Shown in pieces: positions 6,912 through 17,234 of a DNA stretch of 45,428 nt. Source of the stretch: Streptomyces sp. MH60 (lineage in GTDB: Bacteria; Actinomycetota; Actinomycetes; Streptomycetales; Streptomycetaceae). The stretch is from the NCBI RefSeq assembly GCF_002939385.1, contig NZ_MULI01000061.1, positions 1 through 45,428 on the forward strand. The letters are read 5' to 3'. The position numbers and the translations under genes are program-made. Position 1 is the first letter of the stretch. The number at the start of each line of letters is the position of its first letter. The notes beneath the pieces were generated by a model. It worked only from the letters and a program-made list of their open reading frames with translations, had not been told where the DNA came from and searched no databases.

Positions 6912-8573
6912 TCACTCCGACGGCGGGTTGCCCGTCGAGACCTTGAGCTGGATCTCCGGCATGTTCTCCGGGTCGACGTCCGTGCCGGCGGTGGGGAACT
7001 GGTCCCGGACCGAGCCCTCGCCGTAGGTGTTCTCGTCGACGTCGACGACCTTCATCCGCCAGCCCGCGGCGTTGAAGCACTCCTTGACCGAGCCGATGTA
7101 CTTGAACGTGAAGTCCGGCACCTTGATCTTGTCGGGGTCGTTGTACGACTCCTCCGGCTCGGTGCACTTGTCCTTCTCGATCGTCTTCGTCCTGTCCGGC
7201 CCGCGGTAGCCCGCCGCCTTCGACGGCGACGCGGACACGCTCGCCGTGCCGCCACCGCCGGCCTCCGGGTCCTCGTCCCCGCCCCCCTTCATCAGGAGCG
7301 CGCCGACCAGGGCGCCGACGGCCACGACGGCGACCACGATCGAGCCGATGATCACCGGCTTGTTCCGGCCGCCGCCCGAGGAGCCGGAGCCCTGGGCCGA
7401 GGGCGTCAGGTTGTACGGCGGCGGCGTGGACGCGCCCTGCTGCTGCGCGTACGGCGACGGGGCCGGCGTCTGGTAGCCGGCCTGCTGCGGATAGCCGTAC
7501 GCCGGCGAGTGTGGCGCCGGGGCCGGGGTGCCGTACGGGTTCGGGCCGGGGGCCGGTGTCGGCTGGTACGGGGTCTGGACCGGCCCCGTCGGCGCCGGGG
7601 CCCCCTGGTCGACCGGCGGGAACACCGCGGAGCCGACGCCCGCGCCGCTCGACGTCTGGGCACCGGGCACGATGCTCGGCGGGGCCGCCTGGAAGGAGGC
7701 CGCCACCCGCAGGCACTCGTCGCGCATGGTCTCGGCGCTGGGGAAGCGTTCGTTGGGGTTCTTCTTCAGCGCGCGGGCCACCAGCGCGTCCACCGCCGGG
7801 GGCAGCGCGCGGTTCACCGCGGACGGGGCGACCGGCTCCTCCTGCACGTGCGCGTACGCGATCGCGAGCGGCGAGTCGGCGTCGAACGGCAGGCGTCCGG
7901 TGACCAGCTGGAACAGCATGATGCCGACCGAGTACAGGTCGGAGCGGGCGTCGACACCGCGGCCGAGGGCCTGCTCCGGCGAGAGGTACTGCGGGGTGCC
8001 GACGACCATGCCGGTCTGCGTCATCGAGGTCACGCCGGACTGCATGGCGCGGGCGATGCCGAAGTCCATGACCTTGACCACGCCGCGCTTGGTCATCATC
8101 ACGTTGCCCGGCTTGATGTCCCGGTGGACCAGGCCCATCTCGTGGCTGATCTCCAGCGCGGCCAGCACGTCCGCGGTGATCTTCAGGGCCTTGTCGGCGG
8201 GCATCGCGCCCTGCTGCCGCACGTCCTCGTCGAGCACGGAGCCGAGCGGCCGGCCCTCGACGTACTCCATGACGATGTACGGAGTCGTCAGGCCGTTCAG
8301 ATCGTCCTCGCCGGTGTCGAAGACCGAGACGATGTTGGTGTGCGTGAGCTTGGCCACGGCCTGGGCCTCGCGGCGGAAGCGCTCGCGGAAGGCCTGTTCG
8401 CGACCCAGCTCGGTGTGCAGCGTCTTGATCGCCACCTGACGGTCGAGGACCGAGTCGTACGCCAGGTGCACCGAGGCCATGCCGCCCTCGCCGAGCAAGT
8501 CGCGCAGCTGGTAACGGCCGCCGGCGAGCGCCCGCCCCGCGTACCGTCCCTGTCCGGCGGCGTCCTGGCTCAT
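6912..8573 (-). CDS. Membrane Ser/Thr protein kinase with a single PASTA-like ectodomain
   Basis: A 553-residue PknB-type kinase. The catalytic domain covers about residues 20-290: Gly loop LLGEGGMASV, ATP-binding Lys50 (VAIK), HRDIKPGN with catalytic Asp152, Asp170 of DFG, activation loop with TSMTQTGMVVGTPQYLSPE. A Pro/Gln/Tyr-rich juxtamembrane stretch and one TM helix (about 405-430) lead to a periplasmic PASTA-like domain (about 481-550: VPDFTF, AAGW, QFPTAGT). Two ectodomain cysteines near the PASTA start could pair. PASTA domains bind peptidoglycan fragments, so a cell-wall sensing role is likely. ATG 8573 is chosen because GGGGGA lies 9 nt upstream. It is divergent from a paralogous kinase. 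Confidence 0.93.
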   Translation of the reverse strand: MSQDAAGQGRYAGRALAGGRYQLRDLLGEGGMASVHLAYDSVLDRQVAIKTLHTELGREQAFRERFRREAQAVAKLTHTNIVSVFDTGEDDLNGLTTPYIVMEYVEGRPLGSVLDEDVRQQGAMPADKALKITADVLAALEISHEMGLVHRDIKPGNVMMTKRGVVKVMDFGIARAMQSGVTSMTQTGMVVGTPQYLSPEQALGRGVDARSDLYSVGIMLFQLVTGRLPFDADSPLAIAYAHVQEEPVAPSAVNRALPPAVDALVARALKKNPNERFPSAETMRDECLRVAASFQAAPPSIVPGAQTSSGAGVGSAVFPPVDQGAPAPTGPVQTPYQPTPAPGPNPYGTPAPAPHSPAYGYPQQAGYQTPAPSPYAQQQGASTPPPYNLTPSAQGSGSSGGGRNKPVIIGSIVVAVVAVGALVGALLMKGGGDEDPEAGGGGTASVSASPSKAAGYRGPDRTKTIEKDKCTEPEESYNDPDKIKVPDFTFKYIGSVKECFNAAGWRMKVVDVDENTYGEGSVRDQFPTAGTDVDPENMPEIQLKVSTGNPPSE

Positions 8574-8920
8574 GTCTCTGCGTCCCCCATAGACGGCGGG
8601 CGCCGGTGGCGGCGGCACGCGCGCTCGTGATCGAAAGTGCTATTCCCGGCCAAGTCTGCCCCAGGGCACCGACACGTCAAGCGCGGTGCCCGTTCCGTGA
8701 CCGTACGCGAAAGAAGCGTCGCGGAAGCGTTACAGCCCGCGTACCGCCGGTACACGGAATTTGCACGAGAGTACGGAACCAGGGTTTCATGACCGGTCCG
8801 TCTCATGTCCGGTCCCGGCGCCCCATCTCGGACCGGAGGCCCCCGCGAAGGCTGTAGCGTGGCCGACGGAGACCGTAACAACACCGCGCGTACCGCGGGC
8901 AGAAACGACGGCGAGGACTG
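8574..8920. other. 347-bp divergent promoter region between two kinase genes
   Basis: It holds no gene. Two direct copies of CATGNCCGGTC (8788-8798 and 8804-8814, 16 bp apart) lie 107-133 bp before the right-hand kinase start. A TAGCGT -10-like hexamer lies at 8855-8860, without a convincing -35. These could be regulatory but no regulator is recognised. Confidence 0.4.
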
Positions 8921-10549
<1,629 letters not shown>

Positions 10550-10571
10550 CCCGGCCCCGTCCCTGTGCCTT

Positions 10572-10611
10572 ACGCGCGCGTGCGGCCCGGAAACGGGCTC
10601 CACGCGCGCGT
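10572..10611. terminator. Nested hairpin terminator with GAAA tetraloop
   Basis: An outer perfect 11-bp stem (10572-10582 with 10601-10611, ACGCGCGCGTG), a 2x2 internal loop, an inner 5-bp stem GCCCG/CGGGC and a GAAA loop. It lies between the convergent kinase and PPOX genes and would work in both directions. Confidence 0.7.
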
Positions 10612-10655
10612 CGCGTTGCGGGGACGCCGTCGCGGGGACGTCGTTCTCGGCGAGG

Positions 10656-11063
10656 TCAGAGCGGCCCGGCCGACCCGTCCGTGAAGTGCACCGTGCCGAA
10701 CTGCGGCTCGACGCGCAGATAGGCGGGCTCGAACGGCTCGCCGTCCACCCGGTCCGGCGCCGGACCGAACCGCTCCAGCTCGGCCGTGCTCGGCTCGTGG
10801 TCCTCGCACCGGCCCACGACCTGCACGGTCCACAGGCTCTCGCCGGGCCGCGCGGAGGTCAGGTTGTCCGCCCCGTACGCGACGACGCTCCCGGCGCACA
10901 TCCGGTGGTACCCCCAGCTCCTGGGCATCCGCAGCAGGACCCGGCCGTCGCTCACGATGTGCCGCGCGTGGGCGAGGAAGGGCAGGGCGCGCAGGGTGGT
11001 GGCCGCCCGGCCGTAGGCGGTACGGCCGAGCAGGCCGACGGCGAGCTGTTCGTCGGAGGGCAT
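10656..11063 (-). CDS. Pyridoxamine 5'-phosphate oxidase-family flavoprotein
   Basis: A 135-residue protein with the split-barrel flavin-binding pattern of small PPOX-family proteins: an N-terminal segment LGRTAYGRAATTLRALPFLAHARHIV, a strand-rich core with VVAYGADNLT and LWTVQVVGRCE, and a C-terminal YLRVEPQFGTVHFTDG. Such proteins bind FMN, F420 or haem and act as reductases or sensors; the substrate is unknown. It lies 103 bp downstream of a DevR/NarL-like response regulator on the same strand and could be co-expressed with it. No strong ribosome site precedes the ATG. Confidence 0.75.
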   Translation of the reverse strand: MPSDEQLAVGLLGRTAYGRAATTLRALPFLAHARHIVSDGRVLLRMPRSWGYHRMCAGSVVAYGADNLTSARPGESLWTVQVVGRCEDHEPSTAELERFGPAPDRVDGEPFEPAYLRVEPQFGTVHFTDGSAGPL

Positions 11064-11166
11064 GGACTCACTGTGCGGGAGCGCGGGGCACAGGACCAGG
11101 GCCGCCCGCCCCGGCGGCGGGGGACGTAAGTCCCGAGTGGGACCGCGGCCGGTGACACGGGACCCG

Positions 11167-11841
11167 TCAGCGGTTCTCGGCCTCCAGTCGGGCCACGAAG
11201 GCCGCCGCCTGGGAACGCCGCTGCATACCGAGCTTGCCCAGCAGGCTCGACACGTAGTTCTTGATCGTCTTCTCCGCCAGGTGCAGCCGCTCGCCGATCG
11301 CGCGGTTGGTCAGTCCCTCGCCGATCAGCTCCAGGATGCGGCGCTCCTGGTCGGTGAGCCGGGCCAGCCGGTCGTCCGGCTTCGCCCCGCCGTCGCGCAG
11401 CCGCTCCAGCACCCGCGCGGTGGCCGCCGGGTCGAGCAGCGACTTCCCGGCCGCCACCTCCCGTACGGCGCCGAGCAGCTCGGCGCCGCGGATGTCCTTG
11501 AGGACGTAGCCGGAGGCGCCCGCCATGATCGCGTCGAAGAGGGCCTCGTCGTCGGCGAAGGAGGTCAGCATCAGACAGCGGACGGACTCGTCCCGGGAGC
11601 GGATGTCGCGGCAGACCTCCACGCCGCTGCCGTCCGGCAGCCGCACGTCCAGCACCGCTACGTCCGGACGGGTGGCCGTGACCCGGGCCTGCGCCTCGGC
11701 GGCCGTACCGGCCTCGCCCACCACCTCGATGTCGGCCTCGCCGGAGAGCAGATCGTGCACCCCGCGCCGGACCACCTCGTGGTCGTCGAGGAGGAATACC
11801 CGGATTTTTCCGTCTTCGCGCACGCGGTCAGTGTCACACAC
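11167..11841 (-). CDS. NarL/FixJ-type response regulator, DevR-like, no adjacent kinase
   Basis: A 224-residue two-domain regulator. The receiver domain (about residues 12-130) has the acidic pair DD (19-20), phospho-acceptor Asp65 (VAVLDVRLPD), a Thr/Ser switch and Lys in GYVLKD. The C-terminal LuxR-type HTH (about 158-222) has LTDQERRILELIGEGLTNRAIGERL. No histidine kinase gene is next to it, so it is an orphan. From memory, the S. coelicolor orphan regulator SCO3818 lies next to bkd genes and was reported to pair with a distant oxygen- or redox-linked kinase; this gene is a likely orthologue by context. GTG start with GGAAGAG just upstream; an in-frame GTG six codons later is an alternative. 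Confidence 0.88.
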   Translation of the reverse strand: MCDTDRVREDGKIRVFLLDDHEVVRRGVHDLLSGEADIEVVGEAGTAAEAQARVTATRPDVAVLDVRLPDGSGVEVCRDIRSRDESVRCLMLTSFADDEALFDAIMAGASGYVLKDIRGAELLGAVREVAAGKSLLDPAATARVLERLRDGGAKPDDRLARLTDQERRILELIGEGLTNRAIGERLHLAEKTIKNYVSSLLGKLGMQRRSQAAAFVARLEAENR

Positions 11842-11934
11842 CGACTCTTCCCGTGCCCGGGGTGGCCGGGATAACGTGCCGTTGTTCCGGCCCCCTGCAA
11901 GGCTGTGACCAGTAAAACTTCCGCCCTGCGCCGA

Positions 11935-11956
11935 TTTACTTGGAAATCCGAGTAAA
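11935..11956. promoter_or_regulatory. Palindromic operator candidate upstream of bkdA
   Basis: Eighteen of 22 positions are dyad-symmetric, with arms TTTACT and AGTAAA around an inner GGA/TCC. An extra half-site (CCAGTAAAA on the + strand) lies 40 bp to the left, about four helical turns. It is AT-rich in a GC-rich setting. Lrp-type BkdR or the neighbouring response regulator are plausible binders; sequence alone does not decide. Confidence 0.55.
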
Positions 11957-11975
11957 AACGCAGGTCAGGAGGGGT

Positions 11976-12005
11976 TTCACAGAAATGTGGAGCACTGGGT
12001 AACGT
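11976..12005 (+). promoter_or_regulatory. Candidate housekeeping promoter for bkdABC
   Basis: TTCACA at 11976-11981, an 18-bp spacer, and TAACGT at 12000-12005 resemble an HrdB promoter. The upstream palindrome would be centred near -66. Confidence 0.4.
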
Positions 12006-12146
12006 GCTGTTCGCAGGGCGCTCGCCGGGGCACCTGTCACGCCTGTTCCCGATCGGGCCGCACCCACCCTTGTGCGTCCGCCGGGCCGCAGGTGAGCCGC
12101 ACTGGCTTCCGGCGAACCCGGGGGCCGGACCGACGGAGGAGCACAC

Positions 12147-13403
12147 GTGACCGAGAGCACTGCCGCGCGCAAGCCGCGACGCAGCGCCGGAAGCAAGGCG
12201 GCCGGCACCACCGGCACCAAGGCGGCCGGGACCACCGGCAGCAAGGCCGGCACCGGCGCACAGCGCACCACCAGCACCACCCGTACCGCTGCCCAGAAGG
12301 GCTCCGAGACGGAGCTGGTGCAGCTGCTGACGCCCGAGGGCGAGCGCGTCGGGACGGCCAAGAACTCGCCGTACGCCGAGTACGCCTCGTACGTCGCCGA
12401 CATCACCCCCGACGAGCTGCGCGGTCTGTACCGCGACATGGTGCTCACCCGGCGCTTCGACGCCGAGGCCACCGCCCTGCAGCGTCAGGGCGAGCTGGGC
12501 CTGTGGGCCTCCCTGCTGGGCCAGGAGGCCGCCCAGATCGGCTCGGGCCGGGCCACCCGCGAGGACGACTACGTCTTCCCGACCTACCGCGAGCACGGCG
12601 TCGCCTGGTGCCGCGGGGTGGACCCGACCAACCTGCTCGGCATGTTCCGCGGCGTGAACAACGGCGGCTGGGACCCCAACAGCAACAACTTCCACCTGTA
12701 CACCATCGTCATCGGCTCGCAGGCGCTGCACGCCACGGGCTACGCGATGGGCATCACCAAGGACGGCGCCGACTCGGGTGTGATCGCGTACTTCGGCGAC
12801 GGCGCCTCCAGCCAGGGCGACGTCAGCGAGGCGTTCAACTTCGCCGCGGTCTACAACGCCCCCGTGGTGTTCTTCTGCCAGAACAACCAGTGGGCGATCT
12901 CCGAGTCCAACGAGAAGCAGACCCGGGTGCCGCTCTACCAGCGCGCCCAGGGCTTCGGCTTCCCCGGCGTCCGCGTCGACGGCAACGACGTGCTGGCCTC
13001 GCTCGCGGTCACCCGCTGGGCGCTGGACCGCGCCCGGCGCGGCGAGGGACCCGCGCTGATCGAGGCGTACACGTACCGCATGGGCGCCCACACCACCTCG
13101 GACGACCCCTCCCGCTACCGGCACGACGACGAGCGCGTCGCCTGGGAGGCCAAGGACCCGATCCTGCGCCTTCGCCGCTTCCTGGAGTCCGCACACCACG
13201 CGGACGAGGGATTCTTCGCGGAACTGGAGGCGGAGAGCGAGACGTTGGGCAAACGAGTGCGCGAAGTGGTCCGTGCCATGCCGGACCCGGACCGGTTCGC
13301 CATCTTCGAGCACGCGTACGCGGACGGGCACGCGCTCGTGGACGAGGAGCGGGCGCAGTTCGCCGCCTACCAGGCATCGTTCGCAGACGCAGAGGGGGTC
13401 TGA
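12147..13403 (+). CDS. bkdA: Branched-chain 2-oxo acid dehydrogenase E1 alpha subunit
   Basis: A 418-residue TPP-dependent E1 alpha. Residues about 70-400 carry the family pattern (LGQEAAQIGSG, FPTYREHGVAWCRG) and the TPP/Mg site GDGASSQGD followed by QNNQ. The TSDDPSRYR region aligns with the phosphorylation-loop segment of E1 alpha. With BkdB it decarboxylates the 2-oxo acids of Val, Leu and Ile. GTG 12147 is chosen for its GGAGGAG ribosome site 5 nt upstream. Odd: residues 9-50 form a Lys/Ala/Thr/Gly-rich basic tail with an 8-residue repeat (KAAGTTGT, KAAGTTGS), not part of the E1 fold. First gene of bkdABC. Confidence 0.93.
   Translation: MTESTAARKPRRSAGSKAAGTTGTKAAGTTGSKAGTGAQRTTSTTRTAAQKGSETELVQLLTPEGERVGTAKNSPYAEYASYVADITPDELRGLYRDMVLTRRFDAEATALQRQGELGLWASLLGQEAAQIGSGRATREDDYVFPTYREHGVAWCRGVDPTNLLGMFRGVNNGGWDPNSNNFHLYTIVIGSQALHATGYAMGITKDGADSGVIAYFGDGASSQGDVSEAFNFAAVYNAPVVFFCQNNQWAISESNEKQTRVPLYQRAQGFGFPGVRVDGNDVLASLAVTRWALDRARRGEGPALIEAYTYRMGAHTTSDDPSRYRHDDERVAWEAKDPILRLRRFLESAHHADEGFFAELEAESETLGKRVREVVRAMPDPDRFAIFEHAYADGHALVDEERAQFAAYQASFADAEGV
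12195..12257 (+). repeat. 24-bp in-frame repeat in the bkdA N-terminal tail
   Basis: Two full 24-bp units (12195-12218, 12219-12242) and a partial third, encoding KAAGTTG(T/S). The region is lysine-rich and low complexity. Confidence 0.8.
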
Positions 13404-13404
13404 C

Positions 13405-14385
<981 letters not shown>

Positions 14386-14395
14386 GGAGGGGAGC

Positions 14396-15850
14396 GTGAC
14401 GACGATGACGGACAGCTCCGTGCGTGAGTTCAAGATGCCCGACGTGGGTGAGGGGCTCACCGAGGCCGAGATCCTCAAGTGGTACGTCCAGCCCGGTGAC
14501 ACGGTCACCGACGGGCAGGTGGTGTGCGAGGTCGAGACGGCCAAGGCCGCCGTCGAACTGCCCATCCCCTACGACGGCGTGGTCCGCGAACTGCACTTCC
14601 CCGAGGGCACCACGGTCGACGTGGGCACGTCGATCATCGCGGTGGCCGTCGGCGGCGGCGCGGCGGCCGCGGAGCCGGTGCAGGAGGCCGTGGCGGACAC
14701 CCCGGCCACTGCCGAGGCGGAGGAGCCCAAGCCCCAGGGCCGCCAGCCGGTCCTGGTCGGCTACGGGGTCTCCACCTCCGCGACCAGGCGCCGTCCCCGC
14801 AAGGGCGCTCAGGCCCCGGCCGCCGGGCAGGAGGCGTCGGCGGCGGTCCAGGCCGAGATGAACGGTCAGGGACCGGCCGCACCCGCGGCACCCGCCGCAC
14901 CCGCGGCCCCGGCCGCTCCGGTCGGCGGTGAGCGTCCGCTGGCCAAGCCCCCGGTGCGCAAGCTGGCCAAGGACCTCGGCGTCGACCTGGCGACCGTGGT
15001 CCCGTCGGGCCCGGACGGCATCATCACGCGTGAGGACGTCCACGCGGCGGTGTCGGCGGCGGCCGAGCCGGCGCCGCAGGCCCCGCGGCCCGAGACCCCC
15101 GCCCCCGCTCCGGCAGCGACCGCGACCGCGCCGGCGTCGTACGACACGACGCGCGAGACCCGCATCCCGGTCAAGGGCGTGCGCAAGGCGACGGCGGCGG
15201 CGATGGTCCGCTCGGCGTTCACGGCGCCGCACGTCACCGAGTTCGTGACGGTCGACGTGACGCGCACGATGAAGCTGGTCGAGGAGCTGAAGCAGGACAA
15301 GGAGTACACGGGCCTGCGGGTGAACCCGCTGCTCCTGATCGCCAAGGCCCTGCTGGTCGCGATCAAGCGCAACCCGGACATCAACGCGTTCTGGGACGAG
15401 GCCGCCCAGGAGATCGTGGTCAAGCACTACGTCAACCTGGGCATCGCCGCCGCCACCCCCCGGGGCCTGATCGTCCCGAACATCAAGGACGCCCACGCCC
15501 AGACCCTGCCGCAGCTGGCCGGCTCCCTGGGCGAGCTGGTCTCGACGGCCCGGGAGGGCAAGACCAGCCCCGGCGCCATGCAGGACGGCACGGTGACCAT
15601 CACCAACGTCGGCGTCTTCGGCGTCGACACCGGTACGCCGATCCTCAACCCCGGCGAGTCCGCGATCCTCGCGGTCGGCGCGATCAAGCTCCAGCCGTGG
15701 GTCCACAAGGGCAAGGTGAAGCCGCGTCAGGTGACCACCCTCGCCCTGAGCTTCGACCACCGCCTGGTCGACGGCGAGCTGGGCTCCAAGGTCCTCGCCG
15801 ACGTGGCGGCGGTCCTGGAGCAGCCGAAGCGGTTGATCAGCTGGGCGTGA
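14396..15850 (+). CDS. bkdC: Branched-chain 2-oxo acid dehydrogenase E2 (dihydrolipoyl acyltransferase)
   Basis: A 484-residue E2. One lipoyl domain (about residues 8-85) carries the lipoylated Lys in VETAKAAVELP. An Ala/Pro-rich linker (GPAAPAAPAAP) leads to a peripheral subunit-binding domain (VRKLAKDLGVDLATVVPSG, about residues 185-215), a second linker, and the catalytic domain ending in FDHRLVDGELG (His and Asp of the HxxxD acyltransferase site). It transfers the branched acyl group to CoA, giving isobutyryl-, isovaleryl- and 2-methylbutyryl-CoA starters. GTG 14396 has GAGGAGG 5 nt upstream; ATG 14405 is an alternative. No E3 gene follows, so lipoamide dehydrogenase must be supplied from elsewhere. 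Confidence 0.95.
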   Translation: MTTMTDSSVREFKMPDVGEGLTEAEILKWYVQPGDTVTDGQVVCEVETAKAAVELPIPYDGVVRELHFPEGTTVDVGTSIIAVAVGGGAAAAEPVQEAVADTPATAEAEEPKPQGRQPVLVGYGVSTSATRRRPRKGAQAPAAGQEASAAVQAEMNGQGPAAPAAPAAPAAPAAPVGGERPLAKPPVRKLAKDLGVDLATVVPSGPDGIITREDVHAAVSAAAEPAPQAPRPETPAPAPAATATAPASYDTTRETRIPVKGVRKATAAAMVRSAFTAPHVTEFVTVDVTRTMKLVEELKQDKEYTGLRVNPLLLIAKALLVAIKRNPDINAFWDEAAQEIVVKHYVNLGIAAATPRGLIVPNIKDAHAQTLPQLAGSLGELVSTAREGKTSPGAMQDGTVTITNVGVFGVDTGTPILNPGESAILAVGAIKLQPWVHKGKVKPRQVTTLALSFDHRLVDGELGSKVLADVAAVLEQPKRLISWA

Positions 15851-15878
15851 GAGCCGCGAACCCACTAGGTCCGTAACG

Positions 15879-15915
15879 GAAGGGGCGCCGCAAGTTGGAG
15901 TTGCGACGCCCCTTC
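15879..15915 (+). terminator. Terminator after bkdC
   Basis: Arms GAAGGGGCG and CGCCCCTTC (15879-15887, 15907-15915) are extended inward by CGCAA/TTGCG across a one-base mismatch, with a 7-nt loop. It lies 28 bp after the bkdC stop. Confidence 0.8.
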
Positions 15916-15928
15916 TGCCGTGCCGGGG

Positions 15929-16057
15929 TCAGACCTGGTGCAGCACGTACACCGGAGCACCGTCGGTGGCCCGGAGGCATTCGTTGACCCGCCGCACGGA
16001 AAGCCCCGTACGGGCGGCGATCGACTCAGCGGTTCCCGCAGCTCACCCTTCCCGGGG
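15929..16057 (-). pseudogene. Possible remnant of a small helix-turn-helix gene
   Basis: On the minus strand an open stretch without a proper start reads ESIAARTGLSVRRVNECLRA and then 12 more residues to a stop at 15929-15931. It has the look of an HTH recognition helix (TGLSVRRVNECLR). Just upstream, in the +1-related frame, GELREPL would join it smoothly after a frameshift. This suggests the decayed 3' end of a small DNA-binding protein between dacA and bkdC. It could be chance coding in GC-rich DNA. Confidence 0.25.
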
Positions 16058-16088
16058 TACGGCGTGTGTGAGTGCCGTGGCGTCAGGG

Positions 16089-17024
16089 CTACTTCGCGAA
16101 GCCGTAGTTCATGAGCTTCGTGGCGTCCTTGGCGCGCTGGGTGGACGACGAGGACGCCAGGACCGTGCCGATGACGGTCTTGCCCTTCCGGGTCGCGGCG
16201 AAGACCAGGCAGTACTTGGCCTCCGGTCCCGACCCGGTCTTCACGCCGATGGCGCCGCTGTAACTGCCCAGCAGCGTGTTGGTGTTGGTCCAGGGCGCCA
16301 TCGTGCGGGTGCCGCCCTTCTTGGTCCGGGTCTTCGCCGTGTACTTCTTGGTCTTCACGATGGTGCGGAAGGTGGAGTTCTTCATCGCACTGCTCGCGAG
16401 TTTCGTGAGGTCGCGCGGCGTGGAGTAGTTCTTGCCGTTGCCGATGCCGTCGAACGAGTCGAAGTGCGTGTTCTTCAGGCCGAGGCTCTTGGCGGTCGCG
16501 TTCATCTTGCCGATGAACGACTTCACGCGCGCCGACCGGGTCTTGCCCGAGCCGAACTTGTCGGCCAGCGCGTACGCGGCGTCGCAGCCGGACGGCAGCA
16601 TCAGCCCGTAGAGCAGCTGGCGGACCGTCACCTTGTCGCCGACGATCAGCCGGGCGGAGGAGGCGTTCTTCGACACGATGTAGTCGCTGTACGCCATCTG
16701 GACCGTGACCTTGGCGTCCAGGTTCAGCTTCGGCTGGGAGAGCACGACCTTGGCGGTCATGATCTTGGTCGTGGAGCCGGTGGAGCGCTTGGTGTCGGCG
16801 GCCTTGGTGTAGAGCGACTTGCCGGTCGCGTTGTTCATCACGAAGCCGCCCTTGGCGACGATCGAGGGCACGGCGGGGGCCCGCACGGCGGGGGCCAGGG
16901 TGACGCGCCCGGGTGCGGCGGCCTGTGCGGGTGCGGTGGCGAGGACCCCGGTGGCGAGGACGGCGCCGCCGGTCAGAGCGACGGAGAGGGCCCTGCGCAG
17001 ACGCACGCCCGAAATGGTATTCAT
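16089..17024 (-). CDS. D-alanyl-D-alanine transpeptidase/carboxypeptidase, Streptomyces K15 type
   Basis: A 311-residue exported S11-family penicillin-binding protein. A signal peptide (about residues 1-32, LRRALSVALTGG...APAQAAA) precedes the enzyme. Catalytic motifs are STTK (SxxK, active-site Ser), SGC in PSGCDAAYAL in place of the usual SxN, and KTG in GVKTGSGP. The SGC variant is known from the Streptomyces K15 DD-transpeptidase, so this is probably its orthologue, acting on stem-peptide ends in the cell wall. ATG 17024 is chosen because the signal peptide starts there; the frame upstream is not protein-like. CACAAT about 24-29 bp upstream may be its -10. Confidence 0.92.
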   Translation of the reverse strand: MNTISGVRLRRALSVALTGGAVLATGVLATAPAQAAAPGRVTLAPAVRAPAVPSIVAKGGFVMNNATGKSLYTKAADTKRSTGSTTKIMTAKVVLSQPKLNLDAKVTVQMAYSDYIVSKNASSARLIVGDKVTVRQLLYGLMLPSGCDAAYALADKFGSGKTRSARVKSFIGKMNATAKSLGLKNTHFDSFDGIGNGKNYSTPRDLTKLASSAMKNSTFRTIVKTKKYTAKTRTKKGGTRTMAPWTNTNTLLGSYSGAIGVKTGSGPEAKYCLVFAATRKGKTVIGTVLASSSSTQRAKDATKLMNYGFAK

Positions 17025-17234
17025 TGAGTTTATTACCCCGATTGTGGTGAATTCCCCTGGGACGCGGCCGAGTTGCAGTCGGCAGAGCGGTGGCCGCGTC
17101 AGTGCGACACCCGAAGGGGGCGAATGGTTGCACGGTGGGGCGGGGCGAATTCTCGGCTCCTCCTCCCGAGTGGGTCCGCGTCCGGATACTGGACCGGATC
17201 CCTCTTGTGTCCCTGTTGTATCTATCCTGTCGGC

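Larger units (their letters stand above)
11842..12146. other. 305-bp divergent regulatory region before bkdABC
   Basis: No gene. It holds an imperfect 22-bp palindrome (11935-11956), a further AGTAAAA half-site at 11911-11917 and a candidate promoter for bkdA. The implied bkdA leader is about 135 nt and shows no riboswitch I recognise. Confidence 0.6.

Noticed and set aside
11974..11987. Third parS-like sequence (GTTTCACAGAAATG)
   Set aside because: Only the left half matches; the right arm lacks GTGAAAC.
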